A stretch of 64,000 nucleotides of DNA. Origin: Hormiphora californensis. Taxonomy: Eukaryota; Ctenophora; Tentaculata; Cydippida; Pleurobrachiidae. A model generated the notes under the pieces. That model had not been told where the DNA came from. It did no database searches and worked only from the letters and a program-made list of their open reading frames with translations. Below are positions 1-16,893 of this stretch, in pieces (positions within the stretch are counted from its first letter, which is position 1; each line of letters starts with the position of its first letter). The DNA is taken from contig CM035351.1 in NCBI GenBank assembly GCA_020137815.1, positions 8,569,100-8,633,099 of the forward strand, in the 5' to 3' direction. Both the position numbers and the translations under genes were made by a program.

Positions 1-495
1 GTCACCAGCTTGTCACACTCGGATCGTAGTTAGCTAATTAGCTGATTATTAGGAAATCCAGTTTCCGTAGTAACTGATTATTAGGAAATCCATCACTCTC
101 AATCACCCTAGAGTGTGACGTTTTACCCAATTACCAACCCTCTATTTAAACCAGATCTGTATATTGATTAGAGTGTCTCTTATTTATAAGCCCACTCTCT
201 AAACAATTGCCTGTAAAAGTGGGACGGCCTATTGTCAATATCTTTGTGTAATTGCCCCTTTTCTTTGTTCCCTTCCTACTTTTTGTATATCCCCCTTACC
301 AAGCAGTACACCAAAATATCTCCTCGATATATCTCTATCTCTTCCTACCACTATCCAGGAGTTTCTAATAAATCATGTGCTCTTGCTGTGGGTTCTAAAC
401 TATCTACCGAACCCTCATAGAGCGTGGTGTGATCCACACCCCCACCCCCCCCCCCCCTCGCCACACAAGATTCTAACACCTCCATCTTCTTCCAG

Positions 496-671
496 ATGGT
501 GGTAACTCCGACTATATGACACCAGAAAGGTTAGACGAAGCACGACGCCTCTTCCCAAATTCTCAATTTATCGAGATACCTGGGGCAGGACATATTGTGC
601 ACATGGACCAGCCTGAGTTATTTTATAATGCTGTCAGTGACTTCTTTACCCAGCATGGCTCCCCAATGTGA
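496..671 (+). CDS. ABHD11: C-terminal exon of an ABHD11-like alpha/beta hydrolase (partial)
   Basis: A splice acceptor (cttcttccag) is followed by an open exon that ends in TGA at 669-671. The 57 residues carry the terminal strand and histidine loop of an alpha/beta hydrolase: GGNSDYMTPERLDEARRLFP, then IPGAGHIVHMDQPELF. The motif AGHxVHxDxP holds the catalytic His and closely resembles the end of ABHD11, a mitochondrial serine hydrolase linked in mammals to protection of the lipoylated 2-oxoglutarate dehydrogenase complex. The nucleophile and acid exons must lie left of the window, and I could not identify an exon in bases 1-495. The exon begins with two bases completing a codon. Another ABHD-family or epoxide-hydrolase-like member is possible, but GGNS plus the His motif favours ABHD11. 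Confidence 0.75.
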
Positions 672-1326
672 GGTGACACCCTGTGTGACCCTGTTTGTGT
701 GTCAAATAGCTTTTTTTATTGATGTGGCCCCCAATCAAAATATTGTTCTTATGATTTTGTACCGTTCTGGTGTTATGTTTGACAAGAACGATTTAACAGC
801 TGATATAACTTTGTGTTTCGTGAGATTTTTTGGTATTTTTGACCTTTTGTAACTTTGTTTTTACTCGTTCATCTAATTTTCTAATCCACCCTTAATTTCT
901 TATCTAGCCAAATGTCAACAAGTAATCAGGAGTGAATGAGTCATGGTTCAATATTACGGTAAAGACGACGTTCTAGATAGATAGTAAGTAAATCGGTTCA
1001 AATGTTCAACCCCCCCCCCCCCCCCCCCTATAACAGGCCAGTGCCCTGACACCCCCTCCCCCCTCAATTTTCCAACAAGTTCCTCCCTCCTATCTAGTTT
1101 CCAATTTCCAATCACCACACATATGCTGCTGCAACTGTTGTCCCCCCTGTTGGAATTACACGCGTGATGTGTTCCTCTTCCCTCCATTCATCTCCCCGCC
1201 CCTCCAAGATTCAAATGGCACCCTTATCTAACATTAATTACACCTCTCCCTCTCAGTGCTAGTGATCTGATAAACAGGCTGTCCCTCTCTTTCTCCGCCT
1301 CCTCCTCCCCTAAAGAACACCACAAT
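672..1326. other. Intergenic spacer with poly-C tract
   Basis: 3' flank of the hydrolase and 5' flank of the F-box gene. It contains a run of about 19 C at 1010-1028. A pyrimidine-rich stretch ending in an AG (ctcctcccctaaag, to 1315) lies 11 nt before the next start codon. I see no coding signal. Confidence 0.5.
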
Positions 1327-3100
1327 ATGGACGCACCCGCCAGTGATCCCACCCATTTGTGTCCAAGGCACCGCCGCATAATTGAGGAGAGGAAGAGGAA
1401 GGGAGAGGAGAAGATTCTAGATCCGTTGAAGGGGATTATTGAGGTGGCAAGCGACGAATTGTCGAAAGGAGAGAAGAAGAAAGTTCCTGTTCGAGATACC
1501 AGTCCAGTATTTCGGTCTGCACCACTTCCACGACCGATATTTGAGACACCTCGTGTCAGGTAAGATAGAGGCACGAGATGTTGGTGTTGTTGTTGCGGAC
1601 ATTAATAGAAGATATCCACATATATTGGTGTTGTTTTGGTAGTTCAGTACTGTTCCCTAGTATAGATACAATAAGTTGGCAGTGATTTCTTATCTCTTCG
1701 CTTCTTGCTTTATCTGTCACTTCATCATTTATTCGGTTATTATTTGGCAATGGTTTGTACCATTTCTCGTTACAGGTTGTCATATCCCATTGAGAGCGCT
1801 AGGAAGGAGAAACCCAGACCTCTCACACCAGTTCTTACTGTTCATTCTCGGACATCCTCGAGACGACGAGCGGTGAGTGTTTTTAATTTCCTTTAGTTCC
1901 TTGAATTAGTATTTGACAATTGACTTGTTTCCCGCACGTTACAACAATTCAATATTTTATTTGGACCAAGTTTTGGTCTGTCGGTTTACCCCCCCCCCCT
2001 AAACATGATCTCTCTGCTCCAGGTTGCCTCCCCAACTCGTATTGACTTCTTCAAGCAGCTTCCAGTTGAACTCACAATGTCTCTTCTTCTCGACTACCTG
2101 TCTCCTAGAGACCTCATCAAGTAAGATCATATTGTGGGACTGGGCATGACAGATATATTGCTACTGTCACCATTCCAGAATCACCTTGTCTTGCTCGACC
2201 CTATGTCACCGCGCCCCGTTTGAACAAAACAAACAGCCAGTTTGATAACACATTCTCTCTTCTTAGTCTGCGTAGTGTGAGCCGGTACCATCACATGCTA
2301 ACGGAACTGAAAGTGGTCAAGAAAAGGTGGACTTCTTTCTTCATCGCCACTAAACAGCTCAACCTATCTATTGGACAGGTACGTTATCTTTTAGGACATC
2401 TATTGAATGATAATGGCATATATCCGTTTCCTAGTAGTCCCCTAAAAACCCTTCAGTTTGTGTACAAATTAATACAAAAACTACCACATATTATAACAGT
2501 AACATAACCTTCCAATCGCAGGAAAATCGCCGAACATCGACCGGCCGATCCACTACAATGTGCCTATCAAGAGGCATCCTGAGTCCAATTCAACATGCCG
2601 CTGCCCCGTCTCCCACCCTCCGGCACTGGCACCTCTCAACTCCGCCTACCTCTTCCACCACATCACGACAATCCCTCTCTGTAAAGGGCCGGAAGATCTC
2701 ACCTGGGAGCTCTGGTGGTAGTAACTCCTCTCGACACCCATCTAAACGGCCAGCCAGTATCAGGGATGTCTGGGAAGACACTCTTCCAACCCCAGAGAAA
2801 TACAAACCAGTGAAACATAGTTTGCGAGAGTTACTTTCAGAAAGGGGAGGTAGTAGTGGTGGGGGTGTTAGTAAACTGAGAACACCACTCAAGACAATTG
2901 GAACACCAAATACCCTATCAACTTGTAGCAGTAAGACTAGTCTCAGTTCCACGTCTAGTTTCCTAACACCTGATATGACGTCATCGTCACGTCACTGGTC
3001 CTCCGTCACACCCACAACACCTGTCCAGGATAGGGATGGGTTTAAAGTACCCGTACCCACCTCCAGAACCAAATCCAGACAGAGACTTCGACGATTGTAG
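1327..3100 (+). CDS. F-box protein with EMI1/EMI2-like LRRL tail, no zinc-binding region
   Basis: Five exons join in frame: 1327-1559, 1776-1872, 2023-2120, 2267-2378, 2522-3100, giving 372 aa. All introns are GT-AG with matching phases. The F-box spans about residues 112-155 (FFKQLPVELTMSLLLDYL, then LINLRSVSRYHHML across the exon 3/4 junction), so an SCF or SKP1 link is expected. The last exon is Ser/Thr/Pro/Arg-rich and contains a D-box-like RTPLKTIG. The protein ends SRQRLRRL, matching the LRRL tail by which EMI1 (FBXO5) and EMI2 (FBXO43) inhibit the APC/C. The Cys-rich zinc-binding region that lies between the F-box and tail in those proteins is absent. Family known: FBXO5/43 are APC/C inhibitors. 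Inference: a reduced EMI-type protein. It could be another F-box protein with a chance tail. Confidence 0.75.
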
Positions 3101-3501
3101 AATTAAGAGAGGGATAGGGTTGTTTTTTGGGCGATTGACTATGAAATGTATGAGTGTAAAATTTGTGTTTGAGTTTGTGAGTTATAGATCTGTAAGAGAC
3201 GTCTCGTTTAGGGCTGAGTATGAACCTGTCGGGCACCGTGCTGACCCGTTATCTCTATTTTGTCGTCATGTTGTTGGTTTTGCGCCTGTGTTATTTTGTT
3301 AGGCGAGTTTTATTTGTAACATTACCACGGGGGTCATATTGAATAGTTGAGGTTGAAGTTTGTTGCAAGAAATCTTCTATATTCTTGAGAAAGCCTCGTT
3401 GACCAAGACCAGAGAAAATGGGTCTCTATCATCTGCCATTACCTAAAGATGAATGCCAGCAACTCTATTTCAATACCAGATGTTTGTCTACATCGTGTAA
3501 A

Positions 3502-3775
3502 TGTAGCATGTTTTAGTTTTACATTTTGTGAGGTATGTAGTGACTATCAGGAGGGGAATTTCCCATTCCCACCCACCCCAAGTGTTTGTATAATTATTGT
3601 TATATTATTTGACTTTGTATTACCATTTCCAGTTATAGCGCTATTATGAAACTTGTTTTGCTTTGTTCACCACAATTGGCTGTCTCGTCTACCAGAGCAT
3701 TGGCCTACCAAATCGTAGTAGCACACTGTGGAAACGAGAAATTAGGGGGCATATGACAGCCAATTGATATTGGTG
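3502..3775 (+). repeat. Repeat block A, copy 1
   Basis: About 270 bp beginning aatgtagcatgttttag is repeated almost exactly at 7286-7580. The second copy differs by small indels and a short insertion near 7480. Both copies directly abut block B, but on opposite sides, so the blocks have been shuffled. No coding potential. Confidence 0.8.
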
Positions 3776-3787
3776 GGTATAACTCGT

Positions 3788-4280
3788 GTCTGGTCTGTCT
3801 GGCGGCGCCAGACCCCAATTTGATTCAAAGCACGCGACAGTGTGCTCAGATGGGTCGCGGCGCCAGACAGTGTCTGGTAGGAAATGTAGCCAAGATGGAC
3901 TCCGTCATGGAGCTCTGCAGAGTTTGATCTTGACCAAGTCGTTGGGCTTCTCTTAGATCTCTGAGAGAACTGAGAAGCCCAAAGCTCGGCCCGATCTGAG
4001 ACAGAAATAGAACGAGCACCGGTAGATCCATCCTTACTAAGATCTTACGCGTACTCGTAGAATACCTTGAGAGACCCGAAAGCAACACGAGTGCGTTGGC
4101 CACATTGATGCCTGAGTGAGATCGAGGTCGCGCAGCGACCGAGATCGATCTCACATACGGAGCGGGAATAGGTTGCAATGGAGCCAAACGGGTGCGTATG
4201 TTGTGGGGTCCGGGTGGCGCCTGGTACGGTTACGCTGCAGAGAAATCTGTACCGGAAGGAGTAAGGACCGTGGCTGAACG
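3788..4280 (+). repeat. Repeat block B, copy 1
   Basis: About 490 bp also present at 6797-7279 and, shortened, at 9844-10050. It carries a dyad-symmetric core (gaggtcgcgcagcgaccgag) near 4122, which recurs in other elements of this region. The copies differ by single-base indels. The ORFs across it shift frame from copy to copy, so it is treated as non-coding. Confidence 0.8.
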
Positions 4281-4532
4281 TTATTGAAAGGGATATCAGC
4301 ACCCCCGGCACTGAATTTAATATTTATCCTAGCCGTACTGCTTTGCTTTTTGTTGGCACCATTGCCCGATCTCGCACTAGGTGTCAATGTCACCGATGCT
4401 TTTTGTACATTATTGAGTAAGGGGTAAGACTCTTCCCTCTTACTCAACAAGCTGTACATTTGTTGATGCAAAATCTGACTGTTGAGTTTTACCCGCCGTT
4501 ATGCATACTTTATTTTACTTATGCTCCTTTCT

Positions 4533-4735
4533 CGGAACGTGTTCGTCTAGTCATCGCGTGTCGCGGGCTGCCCCGCCAGCCCTCCAAACCCGGGTGAACA
4601 AGCTAACAATAGTGAAATTACATTCGATATACTACATCGCGCACATGTAATTGCACTATTGTTAGCTTGTTCACCCGGGTTTGGAGGGCTGGCGGGGCAG
4701 CCCGCGACGCGCGATGACTAGACGAACACGTTCCG
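4533..4735. mobile_element. Foldback/MITE-like hairpin of about 200 bp
   Basis: Two arms of about 82 bp (4533-4615 and 4655-4735) are almost perfect reverse complements around a 40 bp loop. The ends read cggaacgtgttcg and cgaacacgttccg. The right arm has one extra or substituted base in the cgcgtgtcg/cgacgcgcg part. No ORF of its own. The layout is that of a non-autonomous foldback element. Confidence 0.8.
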
Positions 4736-4748
4736 AAAATGCAGCATA

Positions 4749-5842
4749 AGGCCACGATCTGTCTGGCGGCGCCATACCCAAATTTGATTCTCAGGCGACT
4801 GTGCGCTCAGATGGGGTCGACGGCGCCAGACAGAACACGTCGCTGAATCGCTGGTGGTCTGATCGTTTTTGGTTAGTAGCCGGCCGTCTAGAGTGGCGGT
4901 TGGTACCATTGCTACCTATTTGCTCAATCTCGGTCGCTGCACGACCTCGATCGCACTCTGTCAGGCCAATGCTCTGACAGGCTCAGCCTCAGATGGGGCC
5001 GGGTCGCGGCGCCAGAAAGCCCTGGCCAGTGGCCTAAGTTTCCATTTTCCAAAAGCGGCAAAACAGTCAGAATTTGAACCAACAAGTCGGTATAAGTAGT
5101 AAGTACAAATTAACGATTGTCCTTGTTTCGGTTTAAATTTGTTATCGAAATAACATATCGATAGGTCTACTTTTGTTAAATTCAGAAACTCAAATAATCT
5201 CATCGTATATGTGTAAAATGTTATCATACAAAGAAAAAACAAGACTATATAAGGTACTCTCTATAATAGTTAACATCGCCCAGATAATAATTGGAATGGT
5301 GTATAGATAAGAAAACAGGATCGATATGCCCTGTTCCATGTAGGCCCACTTTGCCACGCTGACTTGTAAGGGGTGAACGAGCCCTGATAGGCTCAACAGA
5401 GTTGTTAGTTTTTCTCAATTTAGGGAAAAGGATGAATTGTGTAGATCTAGCTCTAACACCAAACCGGGTCGAGATGAAGAAACATGGGCGATGCCGGGTC
5501 TGAGACTCTTTCCCGTCCTAATTTACCTCGATCAGGTCTGGTGTTAGATCTAGACTGTAATATATCTCAGGTAGCGGCGGAGTAACAAACTAAAACACAT
5601 ATGCCCTGCACAACACACACAAAAACACGCTGACTCAATGTGAGGATATATCATATAGGATAAATGAAATGTACAACCATGTATACCACAAGCTCTACAG
5701 CTTAGTTTGGGGGACTGTGATGGTTGGTACTGGTATCTAATCTTAGTAGGAAACACGCACTCTCACAAATGTGTATAATATTTACAAAACGTTCTCTGGC
5801 TAAAAATCTCTCTGCTGTACAAAACTGATCATCAAGCGCCTC
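4749..5842 (+). repeat. Repeat block C, copy 1 (about 1.1 kb)
   Basis: Matches 10156-11290 over about 1.1 kb with few substitutions and indels. It contains an internal inverted repeat: tagatctagctctaacacc near 5440 faces ggtgttagatctaga near 5540. It ends at the same junction with a (CT)n tract in both copies, so tract and block belong to one repeat unit. No recognisable protein. Confidence 0.85.
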
Positions 5843-5899
5843 TCTCTCACTCTCTCTCTCACTCTCTCTCTCTCTCACTCTCTCTCTCTCTCTCTCGGT
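5843..5899 (+). repeat. (CT)n microsatellite with CACT interruptions
   Basis: Interrupted CTCTCT/CACT tract at the end of repeat block C. The same tract is far longer next to the second copy (11285-11500). Confidence 0.9.
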
Positions 5900-6301
5900 C
5901 CACTACACGCACCACTCCCACATGGGGCCGTAAGGTCCCATGTGGGAACAGGGTTAAATCCCCCGAGCCCGGATCCTGTTGGATCTGAGGGCCCGGAGGG
6001 CCTGCGGAGTAAAGGTAGGTAGAACAATGTACATAGGGGTAAGTTGAACAATGTACATATGGGTTAAAGTAAGGGGAAAATATTTAAAGGGGAATTAAAG
6101 CTCATGGAGACGGAGCATAAGACCTCCTAAACTATCTGGAAAGAAGCCCAACCATCTGGATCGGAGCCTAAGAAGAGACAACTTATCGGGAACAAAACGT
6201 CTGGAACGGAATCTAAGGCAGTCTAATAGCAAGCAGGAACGGGTGAAACGGTAGAATACAAATACAAATATAATACATCTAGTGGGGTTACAGGAGGCTG
6301 A

Positions 6302-6796
6302 TTACATGTCGAGAACTTTCCGGAGCGTGTTCATCGAGTTGAAGAGTACCGACTTTTGGAGCTGTGAGGGGTAAACTTGGCGGGTTATAGCAGTCAGGTA
6401 CTTCTCCAGTCGGGGGCTGACTCCGCCAAGAGCTCCGATCACGATAGGGATGACCGTGGCCTTTTTAAGATCCCAAATTCGTGTGAGCTCCCTCCGTAGT
6501 TCTTGGTACTTCTCGATCTTCTCCATCTCCCTGTCCGACACTGACCTGTCCTTTGGTACAGCGACATCGATCAGAAGCGCTTCCTTCTTTAGTTTGTCTA
6601 GAAGGACCAAGTCAGGTTTACATGCCTCGATGGGGTTATCCGTCTGAATGTGGAAATCCCAGAGGATCTTGCAGTTCTCATTCTCGAGCACTTTCTCTGC
6701 ATAGTGGCTCCACCACTTTGATTCGGTAGGAAATCCGTGGTCCTTGCATATTCCCCAGTGCAGGGCAGCAGCTACTCGAGGTGGTATAAACGATCT
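6302..6796 (-). pseudogene. Non-LTR retrotransposon ORF2 C-terminal fragment (endonuclease-like domain)
   Basis: On the minus strand about 165 codons are open and end at a stop at 6302. They show the pattern common at the C-terminus of many non-LTR elements: a WDF.IQTD segment, then KPDLVLLD...LLIDVAVPKD, KIEKYQELRRELTR, and VIPIVIGALGGVS near the end. PD-x(n)-D-V-V-P resembles a PD-(D/E)XK-type nuclease core. The frame runs on upstream into repeat block B (6797-6913), which is not part of the domain; block B seems to have truncated the element. No reverse transcriptase domain is left. Dead fragment; family assignment only to the non-LTR level. Confidence 0.7.
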
Positions 6797-7279
6797 GTCT
6801 GGTCTGTCTGGCGGCCAGACCCCAATTTGATTCAAAGCACGCGACAGTGTGCTCAGAGGGTCGCGGCGCCAGACAGTGTCTGGTAGGAAATGTAGCCAAG
6901 TGGACTCCGTCATGGAGCTCTGCAGAGTTTGATCTTGACCAAGTCGTTGGGCTTCTCTTAGATCTCTGAGAGAACTGAGAAGCCCAAAGCTCGGCCCGAT
7001 CTGAGACAGAATAGAACGAGCACCGGTAGATCCATCCTTACTAAGATCTTACGCGTACTCGTAGAATACCTTGAGAGACCCGAAAGCAACACGAGTGCGT
7101 TGGCCACATTGATGCCTGAGTGAGATCGAGGTCGCGCAGCGACCGAGATCGATCTCACTACGAGGCGGGAATAGGTTGCAATGGAGCCAAACGGGTGCGT
7201 ATGTTGTGGGGTCCGGGTGGCGCCTGGTACGGTTACGCTGCAGAGAAATCTGTACCGGAAGGAGTAGGACCGTGGCTGA
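6797..7279 (+). repeat. Repeat block B, copy 2
   Basis: Near-identical to 3788-4280, with several 1-2 bp deletions. It lies directly against the retrotransposon fragment on its left and repeat block A copy 2 on its right. Confidence 0.85.
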
Positions 7280-7285
7280 ACTAAA

Positions 7286-7580
7286 TGTAGCATGTTTTAG
7301 TTTTACATTTTGTGAGGTATGTAGTGACTATCAGGAGGGGAATTTCCCATTCCCACCACCCAAGTGTTTGTATAATTATTGTTATATTATTTGACTTTGT
7401 ATTACCATTTCCAGTTAGCGCTATTATGAAACTTGTTTTGCTTTGTTCACCACAATTGGCTATCTCGACTGCCAGAGCATTGGCCTGACCCTATTCTCAT
7501 TGCAGTCAGAGCAATGGCCTACCAAATCGTAGCACACTGTGGAAACGAGAAATTAGGGGGCATATGACAGCCAATTGATA
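7286..7580 (+). repeat. Repeat block A, copy 2
   Basis: Copy of 3502-3775 fused directly to the end of block B copy 2. It carries an extra segment near 7475-7515 (ccagagcattggcctgaccc) that partly repeats itself. Confidence 0.75.
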
Positions 7581-8059
7581 TTATCGCAAAAGGCAAGCTT
7601 CCCCTCGTCCGACCCGAAGTTGGAATCATATGGGTTTAGTTTGTCGAACCGGCAAGTTGCTAACATGTTTCAAATCTTCACTACTTCTCAAATGATCCCA
7701 TACTTTCAGTCTAATCCCAAAATCCTATTAAAAATAGAGACAAAAATAACGGCACCAAACTGTGAAATGCCCTTGCATTAGTGCGAGTAGAATAAAATCA
7801 ATTTTCTATCTAAAGGCCGAGTTTATAGCAAGAAAGGACTATTTTACAACGAATTCTCTGGTTAGTATGGTAACCAACTCCGTTGTCATGGTAAATCAAT
7901 CGAACTCTATCGAGTTCTATCGCCAGCAACTGGATGAAAATTTATCCATTTCATTATGCACAATGCACAGGCTTTGGTTACGAAGTTACCCCTTGCCAGC
8001 GTGTGCACGCGAAGGTCGCCCGGCGACAGAGTGTGAGGTGTCTTCGATACCATGCAAGC

Positions 8060-8765
8060 ACAGGCTTGTGTTGGTGACATTGACACCTAGTGCGTGCGAG
8101 ATCGAGGTCGCGCAGCGACCGAGATTGAGCTCGCACATAGGTGTCCGCTCCGCCCCTAAAAAAAGGTCGTGTCTTTCAAGCCAAATTGCACGTGATCCAC
8201 TGGACCGATTTGCATCCGGTTTGTCGCAAAAGACTACAAATTGGTCCTAGTTTATTGGAAAATACCCGAGAAGTTTGTCTGTCAACAGGAAGAGGGTCAA
8301 AATTGAAACTGAAGTCAAATCTAAAATCTGGCTTCCGAGCCTTTTTGCACCACTCCCACTCCCAGACGGTGTAGAATGAATCTGAGGGTATCAGAAGATA
8401 GGTTGAACTCTTGTGAGTACTGGAAAATACCCGGCATTAATAGCTGATGCTAATTGCATCAACATATCTCCCAATATCTTCTAAATCGCATGGGCGTAGT
8501 GCAGAAACTCTCGGAAGCCAGATTATAGGTTTGACTTCAGTGTCAATTTTGACCCACTTCCTATTGACAGACAAACTTCTCGGGTATTTTCCAGTATATT
8601 AGGATCATTTGTAGTCTTTTGCGACAAACCGGATGCAAATCGGTCCAGTGGATCGCGTGCAACATCCCTTGAAAGAAGCGACCCTTTTTGAGGCGGAGCA
8701 GACACCTGTGTGTGAGCTCAATCTTGGTCGCACACGGTGTCTATGTCACCAAAGGCTTGTGTAAC
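8060..8765. mobile_element. Foldback element, about 700 bp with diverged arms
   Basis: The left arm (about 8060-8345) and right arm (about 8520-8765) are reverse complements with scattered mismatches. For example gatttgcatccggtttgtcg near 8208 faces cgacaaaccggatgcaaatc near 8622. The outer ends pair aggcttgtg with the same region near 8755. The left arm includes the gaggtcgcgcagcgaccgag core seen in block B. No transposase. Confidence 0.7.
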
Positions 8766-8859
8766 AAAAAGGGGCGTTTTTATAGCTTATTGTTCATCAT
8801 AACCTGAAATAAATAATTTTCATTACTTTCACAAAGGCTCAAAGTTTGAATATCAAATT

Positions 8860-9665
8860 TGCCAAAACTGTGCAGGGGCAAATTGGTGCAGAGGCAAAAG
8901 TTTTAATTGATTATAATTAATTAATTAATTAGAAAATCAAAAATCCGGCTCCGTTATGACTCGTAGTTATACTACTAGAACATACATGCAAAGTTTCATT
9001 TCGAAATTTCAAACGGTGTGGCCACAGCTGTGCACAGTTTGAATATCAAAGTTGCAAAAAATGTGCAGGGGCAAACAAAATGGTGCAAGGGCACATGTTC
9101 AGGGGAAATTTGCACAAATTGTGCAGGGGCAAATTTTAATTAATTTGCCTATAATTAATTACCTAATTGATATATTAATCATACGGCTCTTCTAGTACTC
9201 GTAGTTATGCTACTAGAACATGCATAGAAAGTTTCGTGTCAAAATATTAAACGGTGTGGACACAGTTCGATCATAAAATTGGTGCAAGGGCTGCCCTTGC
9301 ACCATTTGCCCTTGCACATTGCCTGCCCCTGCACCAAATTCCATTTTTTGCACGGCTCTAACTAACTAATTAATTAATTTTGACTATTCCCACTTTTCGA
9401 ACATCATCTTTTATGATTGAAGAACATTCCTACAAAGTTTCAAGTCGATATTTTAAGCAGAACGGAAAATATAATTTGGTGCAAGGGCGCGGTGCAAGGG
9501 ACAGAACACGCAATGTGCAGGGGCACGGTGCCCTTGCACCGTTTTTAATTACCTATAATTAATTAATTAATTAAAAATTCAAAAATCCGCCAACGTCATG
9601 ACACAAAGGAATACTACAAGAACATGCCTACAAAATTTCAAGTCGATATCTCAAACGGTGTGGCC
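8860..9665 (+). repeat. Degenerate tandem array, about 200 bp period
   Basis: Four diverged units share an AT-rich part (ttaattaattaatta), a part with tactagaacatac.tgcaaagtttc, and acggtgtggccacag. They are separated by short direct repeats of the type gtgcaggggcaaa / gtgcaagggca. Non-coding; it looks like an old tandem array or a repeat with internal duplication. Confidence 0.65.
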
Positions 9666-9687
9666 ACAATCGTTGACATGTTTTTTG

Positions 9688-9713
9688 CCCCCCCCCCCTC
9701 CCCCCCCCCCCCC
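9688..9713 (+). repeat. Poly-C tract followed by A and T runs
   Basis: A run of 25 C with one T, then A8, then long T runs to about 9800. These homopolymers are likely positions of length error. Confidence 0.9.
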
Positions 9714-9843
9714 AAAAAAAAGACCTTTCTTTGTTCTTAATAGGGCCGGCATTTTTGGGTTTTTGTGCAGGGGCAAAAAATTTTTTTTCTTTTTTTCGTT
9801 TTTTGCTGTTTTCTTCGGGTCGGAGGTGCCTGCCGGCACCTAA

Positions 9844-10050
9844 ATTGGTGGGTATACTCGTGTCTAGTACTAGTAGGAAATGTAGCCAATATGGACTCCG
9901 TCATGGAGCTCTGCAGAGTTTGATCTTGACCAAGTCGTTGGGCTTCTCTTAGATCTTCATCTCTGAGAGAACTGAGAAGCCCAAAACTCGGCCCGATCTG
10001 AGACAGAAATAGAACGAGCACCGATAGACCCATCCTAAGATCGTACGCGT
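9844..10050 (+). repeat. Repeat block B, copy 3 (truncated)
   Basis: Matches the middle of block B (ggaaatgtagccaa, gttgggcttctcttagatct) with internal deletions. It lies just upstream of repeat block C copy 2, as copy 1 of B lies upstream of copy 1 of C. Confidence 0.75.
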
Positions 10051-10155
10051 ACCTTGTTGGTAAGACTCTTCCCCCTAACTCAACAACTTGTTGACAACAA
10101 GCTGTACATTTGTTGATGCAAAATCTGACTGTTGAGGGACTTTACTTAAAGTTTT

Positions 10156-11290
10156 AGGCCACGATCTGTCTGGCGGCGCCATACCCAAGTTTGATTCTCA
10201 GGCGACAGTGCGCTCAGATGGGGTCGGCGGCGCCAGACAGAACACGTCGCTGAATCGCTGATGGTCTGAGTTTTTAGTTAGTAGCCGGCCGTCTAGAGTG
10301 GCGGTTGGTACCATTGCTACCTATTTGCTTCGCACACACATGTTCGAGCTCAATCTCGATCTCACTCGCACTCTGACAATCTGTCAGGCCTTGTTGAGTA
10401 AGGGGTACTCAACAAGTCAGGCCAATGCTCTGACAGGCTCAGATGGGGTCGTGGCGCCAGAAAGTCTAGCCCTGGCCAGTGGCCTAAGTTTCCATTTTCC
10501 AAAAGCGGCAAAACAGTCAGAATTTGAACCAACAAGTCGGTATAAGTAGTAAGTACAAATTAACGATTGTCCTTGTTTCGGTTTAAATTTGTTATCGAAA
10601 TAACATATCGATAGGTCTACTTTTGTTAAATTCAGAAACTCAAATAATCTCATCGTATATGTGTAAAATGTTATCATACAAAGAAAAAACAAGACTATAT
10701 AAGGTACTCTCTATAATAGTTAACATCGCCCAGATAATAATTGGAATGGTGTATAGATAAGAAAACAGGATATGCCCTGTTCCATGTAGGCCCACTTTGC
10801 CACGCTGACTTGTAAGGGGTGAACGAGCCCTGATAGGCTCAACAGAGTTGTTAGTTTTTCTCAATTTAGGGAAAAGGATGAATTGTGTAGATCTAGCTCT
10901 AACACCAGACCGGGTCGAGATGAAGTAACATGGGCGATGCCGGGTCTGAGACCCTTTCTCGTCCTAATTTACCTCGATCAGGTCTGGTGTTAGATCTAGA
11001 CTGTAATATATCCCAGGTAGCGGCGGAGTAACAAACTAAAACACACACATGCCCTGCACAACACACACAAAAACACGCTGACTCAATGTGAGGATATATC
11101 ATATAGGATAAATGAAATGTACAACCATGTATACCACAAGCTCTACAGCTTAGTTTGGGGGACTGTGATGGTTGGTACTGGTATCTAATCTTAGTAGGAA
11201 ACACGCACTCTCACAAATGTGTATAATATTTACAAAACGTTCTCTGGCTAAAAATCTCTCTGCTGTACAAAACTGATCATCAAGCGCCTC
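10156..11290 (+). repeat. Repeat block C, copy 2
   Basis: Second copy of 4749-5842. It differs by short insertions near 10330-10400 and single-base changes elsewhere. Confidence 0.85.
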
Positions 11291-11298
11291 TCTCACTC

Positions 11299-11334
<36 letters not shown>

Positions 11335-11344
11335 ACTCTCTCTC

Positions 11345-11430
<86 letters not shown>

Positions 11431-11500
11431 TCTCTCTCACTCTCTCTCTATCTCTCACTCTCTCTCTCACTCTCTCTCTCTCTCTCTCTCTCTCAATCTC
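11285..11500 (+). repeat. Long (CT)n microsatellite
   Basis: About 215 bp of CT dinucleotides with occasional CACT interruptions. It lies just beyond the 3' end (minus strand) of the zinc-finger gene. Confidence 0.95.
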
Positions 11501-11524
11501 GCTCTCTCCCTTATTTGTGTGCTG

Positions 11525-16893
<5,369 letters not shown>

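Noticed and set aside
3846-4471. Overlapping minus ORFs of 88-113 codons in repeat block B
   Set aside because: The other two copies of the block break the same frames; no recognisable protein.
7762-8250. 162-codon plus ORF
   Set aside because: It runs across the left arm of a foldback element; no domain, and the frame is not kept in the other arm.
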